DNA from: Spirometra erinaceieuropaei
Taxonomy: Eukaryota > Platyhelminthes > Cestoda > Diphyllobothriidea > Diphyllobothriidae
Assembly (NCBI GenBank): GCA_902702965.1
Contig: CACRXP010000018.1
Span: 254,152 to 318,151, forward strand
Direction of reading: 5' to 3'
Length of the DNA stretch: 64,000 nt
The notes beneath the pieces were generated by a model. That model saw only the letters and a list, made by a program, of their open reading frames with translations, did no database searches and had not been told where the DNA came from. Below, one piece after another: positions 57,304 to 64,000 of the stretch. Position 1 is the first letter of the stretch, and each line of letters starts with the position of its first letter. Position numbers and translations under genes: made by a program.

Positions 57304-60300
57304 GTGGCCGTTTGCACTGTCACCATAATCGTGCCCTCTATGCACGTCGGCACCTCAAATACTGATGTTTGATTTAGCCCGCAGTAGCATTACAGGCGGA
57401 GTCGTTAATTAGCATACTCACTCCCAACTTTGTGTTTTAAAGCTCGGAACTTCCGCGACGATGACGATCTGCCGATCTTCCCACTGTACACGCCAAGTAG
57501 GTTACACAGGTTGTGAGATCTTGATACCTGTCCTCTGGCAGACTCGACGCCTAGTCCTTCTTTACGTTCTTTCCCCCTCTCCCCCTTAAAAGAGTCCAAA
57601 AGGCAGGGGCGTCGTCGTCGTTCAATCTCATCCTGCTCTTCCTCATCATCCTCATCTTCTTCATCTTCATCGTGCACGTCTTCTTCTTCCTCCTCCTCCT
57701 CATCGTCATCCATCTCCTCATCTGAGAGCAGTTATGAAGAATGTGAGTTTTTTACGATATCTTACTCTGATTAGGAGCGATAATTTTTTCCTGAATTCTC
57801 TTAATATCGCACATCTAAAACTGTTTTTAGGTGGACGATGCGCGGACTGCAGACGAAGGAACGGTTAGTTTGAGCATTTGTGTGTGTGAGTGGGTGTGTG
57901 TGTCAAGGTGAACGACCTCGTAGTTCAGCTGGTCTTGTGTTAAATTTCAGGGGATATTAGGAGTAAGGTCAGTTAAGGTTGTGGCTGAAGTTAGGGCACG
58001 AAAATACCTACTGTCCGGAATTTAGCACAAAATCACATGCAGTATGACAGGGTCCTTACTCTCGTCTCCAGCCATTTCATCGATTTAGGCCTATATGTTA
58101 GCTTGGTGTTTTCTAAACCCTCCATATACTCATGGCTCCCTGAATACGCATTTCCGCAAGAACGTCAATACTGCCCAACTATGAGGCTAACTTACTGTCG
58201 CCAGTCATGGACCTAATATAATAGGTTAGGAGGCCTTATGAAGTGAGGTATATAAGCATGTCAAGTGGGCGTTTGACCCTCACTGTTGTGGTTAGGATCT
58301 CACTCGATCCCATTCTGTCCGCCCGCCAGCTTGCTACTGGCGACAACGAACGCTGTGTCAGAGGACACATACCACATATAATACATGAGCAGCTCGCTAA
58401 GAGTGCAGCAGGCCAGACGCAGACAGCTGTTTCAAGGACAGAAAGGAATCGAATGAGATCCTAACCACAGCAGTGAGGGTCAAACGCCCACTTGACAGAT
58501 ATATATATATATATATGCGTACTGATAGATGGAAGTTTAACGATCGGTTTGCGGAACATGCTTAGCTATGCCGGTCTCCTTTGTTTTTGTCGGAACCATC
58601 TCATATGTATACATACATATGCAGTTGCAATCTAGCGATCTCATGCGCAGAAGATGCAGGTTTTTAAAAGACGCAGAATTATAAGTTCTTGCTGATATGT
58701 TTAATTTAACCTGTGGTGCCGTTACCCCTATACCTGCTTACTGCTCAACACTCTGTGGTTTTATTGTCCCTACAGCATCCAAGTGCCGATCGGGTAAGCT
58801 TGAAAATTCATTTTCATAACCAGACTGATCTCGTTGGCCTGCAAGATTACAAAAATACTCTATCAGTATATTTATACGGCTGGTTAGCATAGGTGGCTAA
58901 TTGGTCAAAATGTGACGTTGGTTCTATTCACTTCTGTATTCACATTTCTGTATTAAAATCCAAAGCAAAACGGGAAGTGCAATCGGCAAGTTGGACTCCC
59001 ATGTTAGATGCTATGCCGTATGCCAATTAATAAGACAACGAGTCAGTTTCTTAATAATAGACAGTTGAAGTTAACGTCCAGCGACCAAATAGCCCGGGGC
59101 CGATTTCCAGCTTTGAATAGGGCTTTTTAATAGCGACTGGTAGGCAGAAAACGGTTCTGGCGGTCCCGCTTGTCATTGTCGTTATTTTCCCTTAATGGTC
59201 CTGATGTATGTTGATTTCGGGCTGGTTTCGTCTCCAGTCTTTCACTGTTTCTACCAAGACCGACACGTCACTCCCACTGTGTGTTGCTGCCTGCATGTAT
59301 CCTTACCACATTCCATAATCTGGGGGGAGGCGATTGCTTTTAAGAGGCCTTTCGAGTCGAGGGCTTGCAAAAAGATGTTAGGGTGAAAAAACGTCAAGGA
59401 GGTCAGTGAAATTTCTATCCTTTGGTAAGCAAAGGAACCCGAAGAATAATAGACCTGATCACACGAGATAAGAGAAGAAACATAATGTCATTATGTGGCA
59501 CCCCTGGATTACGTAAAACCATTTTCTCTTACGTCTGCTTCTTCACGTAGTTTTTAAAAAAGGTGTCCTCACTGGAAATGCTGAGTGCTTCTATGATTGT
59601 AAATTTCAATGAGCCATGTGCGTCGCTAATTTAAAACAGCATGCAAGATCTGTCTTTGAGGCCACACCCTTACTCTCTCACTTTTGAGGGAAACGCGAAC
59701 AAACGCTGACCTTCTGCTGAGAAAGTCCGCATTATTTAAAATGTAACACTCCCTCGATGAAAGTTTTGATGTTTTCGGAAGCTGTTTGACTTAGCGAAAA
59801 TGAGAGGAATTCTTTCATTTGTTAAATAAGGACGAAAAATGTACTTTTCGAAACTCTGGCATACAAATGACGAAATATTAGTAAACCATTAGCATTGGAA
59901 CATAATTAGGTAAAAGCTAATGCATGATAAGATTACATTATAAGGTACAACAAACTATGAGATGCAACATTTAGTATTTATTTTATGGTTATATTTTGTG
60001 ATATGTGATATGATATAAAAGATAACGTAATAAAATGCATAATATGGTAGTCACATTATACCACCATGTTCTTTTTCAAATTCTTCCTCTTACAGCGTCC
60101 AAAAAGAGATATCGTGAGTAAAGAAACAATTTTCAATGTACAAATGTTTAGTCAGTTGGCTCTAAAACGGGCCTTATAGTTCTAAGAATGCGCGTTATCC
60201 ACGTTTCACCTAAGGCATCTTTGCCTGCAATCTGGAGAGATGAGAGACGTTAATTCAACGTAACCTTGAATATTACCCATCGCAGGTGTTGGCTCTCGAC

Positions 60301-63300
60301 TCAACGGTAGAGCGTTTAGCTCGTGCTTAATTCTGAAGCCAGAGAAGGCTAACAGACAGAAAATAAAAATTCCACTAAAGTGTGCCTTTTGTCGTTCAGC
60401 AATGTTGGTGGTCTCAGGTCAATTTTTACATATTAATGTCGTCGTCAATGTTCAAGAAACATTTACAAAGTCACGCAGACAATTAATTTCACAACGCACA
60501 TAGATTGAGAGGTAGTGCAAATTCATTACGGTGGTAACTAAGAGAGAGCCACCCTTATGTGATAAATTTAACTACGAAAACTGCTTTCCATCCTGATAAA
60601 AGTAAACAAGCGACTGACGATTTCGCACTCAAAAAAGCTTGCGCGGGATTGTTGAAATTTTTTCTACTCGTTAATACACGCTGTGATATATAGTAAATTC
60701 ATATATTCTACCTTCAGCATCAAAAAATAGAGCTGGCAAGTGGGAAACTTGTCTCATTCAAATAAAAATGAATCCTTATTTAAATGTTCAACTTATTGGC
60801 CAGTCTCAAATTCCAAATCAACCACATGTCTTCCGTCCAATCAAAATATAATACATTTCGAAGTGATTGGTTAGGAATTATGCCCATATCATGAATGTTC
60901 CTTAGTTAAGATCCCCTTAAAACACCAACTTGGCATCTGTGGTCATTTCACGCAAGCAACTTAATGTATTCATTGCAAGACTGGATACTAAATATATCAT
61001 ACGATGCTTTGCTCTTTCCGGTCATGAGTGAGTTCCGATTCGTTGGATCAGCGTGCGTTTAACAATATGATCTAAGCTACAAAGGCACAGTTAAACTGCG
61101 CAAATGGCTTCAGTCAAATGTCAGTGAAATTCACACCGTTGATCATCTCGAACTGGTGATCGACTTCACGTTTCACGTGCGTAATTCAATTTGATTTAAG
61201 CAGGTTCTTCATTAGTGGGGTGGTATTTTCAAGCATTTCCTATAATTCAAATACGGCCGTCTTCCGTTGTTAAACTGGTTTTGTCAGTCATGACACAAGT
61301 GTCAGTTGATTTGATGACTAAGATGTGGTCCGCTTGCGTGTCTAGTTCTGTCGGTTGTATGGGCGACGTGTGCATTAGCCGGCAGGCTTATCGTGCATCG
61401 ACAGGTATCGTCTAAGACATGGTTTATGTCGTCTCTAAACCCTTTGCCCCTTGATGCAGGGTCAGCGGATGTTGGATTGCTAGTATGACGTAGGCATAGT
61501 GTTGACAGACGACGGTTAATGGGTTGAAAATGAACATTCCGGTCCGCTCTACTGAGTACTTTACCATGCCGACGGCACGGTACTGACTAGAAGTTTTTGA
61601 CTCATATCTGTGCCGTTATTATAGTAAATCACTCAGTATGTTTACATCACTGACTGCCTACTGGCAGATCATAAATACTACACGGTTATTGCGCAGTCGC
61701 TAATGAATGCCAGGATGAATAGTTATATCATCTTTCAAAGAATGTACTCCAAGTTTGCGCACTAATTTCCAAAGAAATTAAAAAGGACACTCTACTCTCT
61801 AAATGTCGTTGAATGTTGGGCGTCCTTTATCAGTCTTCATATGTTAACTACGTCATGGAATGCCGTCGCAGTTCACCCCAATGGAGAGGCAGTGTCCAAA
61901 GTTCACGGCCGATTTTAGACCGAAAGCTCTTTTAGTACCAAATGGGCTAAATAGGGCGGTGGACGACATCGTACGCAAAAAATCTGGCACAGATTTATTG
62001 AAACGTTCTTTGTTTTTATTAATACGTCTGCTCAGTGTATGCCTCATCTTTCTTTTCTTGCTTTAGCATCAAAGAAGGGGAATGGTATGTGTAAAAATTT
62101 CTTAAATTAAACCGTCAGATTGACATTAAGCTTCATGTGACAAATGACTGCCTTTTAAGCCGACACTAGACTGACTGCCTTCTCGAACTAAAATTCGGGC
62201 TACAATATGTGTATTTAGTGCATCTATCACAAGACCATCAACAGTTCTGCTTCTCCATTTATTTGAAAGTTGCATCCATAGGATATAAAGATGTAATCGT
62301 TGCAACACGAATCCCATTGGCCTGCTCTTATGGATTCGCACTCGGACCCATCACTAGAGGCAACCTCAGAAAAGGGTATTGAAGACACAAGGGGCGCGGT
62401 ATTTGTAGGACACAATAGTCAGTCCGCCATCGCGTTCACATCTGGGGGTGATGTGATGATGGCTTGTCGATCCGCACCCGAGTTTTTAATTACTGTGATT
62501 TGATTGTCGTCGTTGAGTCTTGAAGTGAGACGATTAGCCGGCAATTTTACTTTCTGTAACCGAATCTGCCGGTTGACCGCGCCCTCCTCGCGTGGCCAAT
62601 TATTTGACCCAGACAGAATCGGGACACAAAAAGTGGAAGGGAAAGGTCACTGAGTTTGTTGCTTAAATGTGGACCGGAGAACCAGAGTTCAGAACAGCGA
62701 TTGTCGTCTGTTGCGAGAACTCCGGCCTCATCAAACTTGAAGATTTGGCCGGCTCACGCTGACTGTTTTGGTGCTAGGTTCGGGCAAAAATCCAAGATGT
62801 CAAGCCAATACCGATTTTGTTCCCCCAAACGCATCTTTTTCTTCTTATTAAATGCTTCCGGGAACTCGTCTATTCGCTTCTATCGGTTGCATCATTATCT
62901 TCTGTTCATAGAGAGGTCGAAGAGTCGACAAAGGCAACCAGCATGCCGACGTACGTCCATCTGCTGTGTATAACCGCAAAATCCTGAATCTTATGCAACA
63001 CACTAACAATCCTGCATCTTTTTCTTCCAGCCAAGTGGGAGCCAACGTTCGACCTGTCTGAGCCCTGTAAGTGTGACCACAGTTCTTCGTGTGACCATCC
63101 GAGAGTTTTTCATTGGCATTTACTAACCGCCGCCTTTTTTTCTACCTCCAAAAGGTGATTTTCAAAAATGTACCGCAAAAGGTGAGCACAGCTCTTACTA
63201 CCTTCACAGAAACGGACAAGTTGTTTTGACATTTGAATTCCCTTTTTCGATAGCAAAACTAGGGCGCTTTGTATGATTTTAGTATATGCGATATATTGGG

Positions 63301-64000
63301 CAGGTCTGATCACACAAAGTAATTTATTGAATAGTGACTAATCATGGTAATTTTAAACTGATTATTTTGCAGAGCCTAGACATAAGAAGGGTGAGTCTAA
63401 TGAAAAACTTTCAATCTAATGAATAAAGTACCTTCTGTGCACCGAATCACACATTAAAATAAAACCACTTCATTTTAAAAGGCCAATGTGACGTCTGCGA
63501 GAAGAAACAACACAGTAAGTTTCGAAGCGAATAAAGCTCCCAAAAATTGCTTTAACAAATGCTTTACATATTCTCGAATATGTGGGAGCTTTTGAAGAAG
63601 CATCGAAACATTTTGTTTTGTTTTACTGTGCTTGAAAAGAATGGATAAGTAAAAATAAAACTGACCCCCCATTTTTGATAATTCGCCTTTTTATTCTAGA
63701 CGTTCGTGAAAACGTTACAATCGCAAGTGGAAGAAGGAGTAAGCAACGTTGCCCTATGCGTTCAGTCTGTGTCAAAAACGGGACATATTACTGAATATAT
63801 ATTCCTATTATGCATCTTTTAGGCACAAGCCGATCATACATGAAACCCAGTAAGTTTCATACTCAAATTTGCTTTGATGTATCTTTTATACTGGGCAACA
63901 TCAGTGGCTGCTCTGAGAACTTCGAGTGCGTCATTCACATTGACAGAAAAATTATATCAACTTCCATTTGTATATAAGAAGCAACAAAACCTATTAAAAG
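57201..64000 (+). CDS. Micro-exon gene (MEG-like), 3' end beyond window
   Basis: Fourteen exons are proposed: 57201-57303, 57443-57496, 57542-57742, 57831-57863, 58776-58793, 60096-60113, 60718-60735, 62067-62084, 63031-63066, 63155-63181, 63373-63390, 63482-63514, 63700-63738 and 63823-63849. Each internal exon is flanked by AG and GT (once GC), is a multiple of three long, and starts and ends in phase 1, so any can be skipped without a frame change. Joined, they are free of stops. Symmetric micro-exons with a hydrophobic N-terminus are the hallmark of flatworm MEGs, which encode small variable secreted proteins (family knowledge). No homology to a named MEG is claimed. The product here is basic and Ser- and Cys-containing. 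The first exon is the least certain part. The introns carry MITE, SINE, S3 and PLE debris. Confidence 0.75.
57443..57496 (+). CDS. MEG exon 2 (54 nt)
   Basis: Acceptor TGTGTTTTAAAG, donor CCAA|GTAGGT. Encodes A-RNFRDDDDLPIFPLYTP with phase 1 at both ends. The intron after it is only 45 bases. Confidence 0.65.
57542..57742 (+). CDS. MEG exon 3 (201 nt, poly-serine)
   Basis: Acceptor TGTCCTCTGGCAG, donor GAAT|GTGAGT. Encodes STPSPSLRSFPLSPLKESKR, QGRRRR, a long serine tract broken by Cys, Thr and Ile, then ESSYEE. A RRRRS-type basic patch precedes the serines. The acidic DDEEE frame on the opposite strand is its shadow. Confidence 0.75.
57831..57863 (+). CDS. MEG exon 4 (33 nt)
   Basis: Acceptor AAACTGTTTTTAG, donor AACG|GTTAGT. 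With the T left from exon 3 it reads C-GRCADCRRRN. Phase 1 in and out. Resembles exon 12 (QCDVCEKKQH) in its CxxC spacing and length. Confidence 0.8.
58259..58497. mobile_element. Short MITE in MEG intron 4
   Basis: Ends TGTCAAGTGGGCGTTTGACC and its inverse GGTCAAACGCCCACTTGACA; pairing continues for about 45-70 bases. An (AT)n run at 58500-58516 abuts the right end. The 73-codon frame inside is not a gene. Confidence 0.7.
58545..58600 (+). mobile_element. SINE B tail scrap in MEG intron 4
   Basis: Only GCCGGTCTCCTTTGTTTTTG and TCGG are recognisable. Confidence 0.35.
58776..58793 (+). CDS. MEG exon 5 (18 nt)
   Basis: CATCCAAGTGCCGATCGG between TTGTCCCTACAG and GTAAGC. Reads A-SKCRS. One of four similar 18-nt exons. 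Confidence 0.8.
60096..60113 (+). CDS. MEG exon 6 (18 nt)
   Basis: CGTCCAAAAAGAGATATC between TTCCTCTTACAG and GTGAGT. Reads A-SKKRY. Confidence 0.8.
60718..60735 (+). CDS. MEG exon 7 (18 nt, GC donor)
   Basis: CATCAAAAAATAGAGCTG between ATTCTACCTTCAG and GCAAGT. Reads P-SKNRA. GCAAGT is the usual form of the rare GC-AG donor. No GT donor gives a length divisible by three. Confidence 0.7.
61470..61570 (+). mobile_element. SINE B tail scrap in MEG intron 7
   Basis: Recognised by TGACAGACGACGGTTAATGG and AACATTCCGGTC. The head is absent. Confidence 0.4.
61653..61784 (+). repeat. S3 structured repeat, copy 7, in MEG intron 7
   Basis: TGCCTACTGGCA hairpin at the start (loop changed, stem kept) and TAATTTCCAAAGAAATTA at the end. 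The middle has decayed. Confidence 0.55.
62067..62084 (+). CDS. MEG exon 8 (18 nt)
   Basis: CATCAAAGAAGGGGAATG between CTTTTCTTGCTTTAG and GTATGT. Reads A-SKKGN. Confidence 0.8.
62290..62815 (-). pseudogene. PLE family 2 fragment in MEG intron 8
   Basis: Minus strand keeps IFKFDEAGVLATDDNRCSEL and LWFSGPHLSNK, matching FKFDEAEILARSDNRVGREL and SWFTGPQSTNK at 54.6 kb, then GGCCACGCGAGGAGGGCGCG, CCTACAAATACCG and a decayed hammerhead end near 62315-62375. An inverted hammerhead-like end (TTCGGGCAAAAATCC, TGTCAAGCCAATA, + strand) lies at 62772-62812, at the other end. Confidence 0.65.
63031..63066 (+). CDS. MEG exon 9 (36 nt)
   Basis: Acceptor CATCTTTTTCTTCCAG and donor CCCT|GTAAGT are both strong. 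Reads A-KWEPTFDLSEP. Confidence 0.85.
63155..63181 (+). CDS. MEG exon 10 (27 nt)
   Basis: Acceptor TTTCTACCTCCAAAAG, donor AAAG|GTGAGC. Reads C-DFQKCTAK. Confidence 0.8.
63373..63390 (+). CDS. MEG exon 11 (18 nt)
   Basis: AGCCTAGACATAAGAAGG between ATTATTTTGCAG and GTGAGT. Reads E-PRHKK. Confidence 0.8.
63482..63514 (+). CDS. MEG exon 12 (33 nt)
   Basis: Acceptor TTCATTTTAAAAG, donor CACA|GTAAGT. Reads G-QCDVCEKKQH, with the CxxC seen also in exon 4. Confidence 0.8.
63700..63738 (+). CDS. MEG exon 13 (39 nt)
   Basis: Acceptor CTTTTTATTCTAG, donor AGGA|GTAAGC. Reads N-VRENVTIASGRR. Contains an NVT sequon if secreted. Confidence 0.8.
63823..63849 (+). CDS. MEG exon 14 (27 nt)
   Basis: Acceptor TATGCATCTTTTAG, donor CCCA|GTAAGT. 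Reads S-TSRSYMKP. The window ends in CCTATTAAAAG, which may be the acceptor of the next exon. Confidence 0.8.

Noticed and set aside
57405..57713. 102-codon acidic (Asp/Glu-rich) minus-strand frame
   Set aside because: It is the complement of the poly-serine exon. The + strand reading has matching splice sites and phase with neighbouring exons, and the minus strand has none.
60285..60350. tRNA-like A box (CTCAACGGTAGAGCG)
   Set aside because: No B box and no acceptor pairing follow.

Overview
This window looks like nuclear DNA of a parasitic flatworm, most likely a tapeworm of the diphyllobothriid type. That is an inference from four things seen together: a gene built of very small in-frame exons, short introns (down to about 45 bases), telomere-like TTAGGG/CCCTAA tracts, and Penelope-like retroelements (PLEs) with hammerhead ribozymes. 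No bacterial-style operons, rRNA genes or CRISPR arrays are present. Most of the sequence is non-coding and repeat-rich, and almost all open frames outside the regions named here look like chance or repeat-derived frames.

From 1 to about 57 kb the window is a patchwork of mobile DNA. (i) Two related MITE families of about 1 kb (F1, F2) begin TA-CAGT and end ACTG-TA. (ii) A dead PLE at 19.57-21.41 kb keeps one reading frame with reverse transcriptase and GIY-YIG motifs but has six internal stops. Pieces of a second PLE family lie at 8, 42, 54-55 and 62.5 kb. (iii) Two tRNA-like SINE families (A and B) are present. (iv) A small repeat (S3, about 150 bp) keeps an RNA-like secondary structure through compensating base changes. 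(v) There are several long inverted repeats (0.6-4.1, 9.2-9.95, 34.5-34.9 and 38.7-39.4 kb). (vi) Telomere-like tracts are carried inside dispersed repeats, and there is a degenerate satellite of roughly 115 bp at 18.4-18.9 kb. A further dispersed repeat, called D here, recurs in both orientations.

The main gene is at the right end. From about 57.2 kb to the window edge the + strand carries a micro-exon gene. At least 13 exons are mutually consistent: every internal exon length is a multiple of three (18, 18, 18, 18, 18, 27, 27, 33, 33, 36, 39, 54, 201), every junction is in phase 1, and no stop occurs when they are joined. Four of the 18-base exons look like copies of one another and encode variants of a Ser-Lys-basic hexapeptide. 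A first exon with a hydrophobic, signal-peptide-like start is proposed at 57,201. The gene runs off the window. This is the architecture known for micro-exon genes (MEGs) of schistosomes and other parasitic flatworms, whose products are usually secreted and vary by exon skipping.

A second strong signal is a set of hammerhead ribozyme candidates at the ends of elements. They occur at both ends of the 38.7-39.4 kb foldback, in a 402-bp insert nested in a MITE at 28.7 kb, and at PLE ends at 8.0, 55.0 and (decayed) 62.3/62.8 kb. In three elements the hammerhead-bearing 3' end is repeated, inverted, at the other end. All gene and ribozyme models were read by eye and need computational confirmation.
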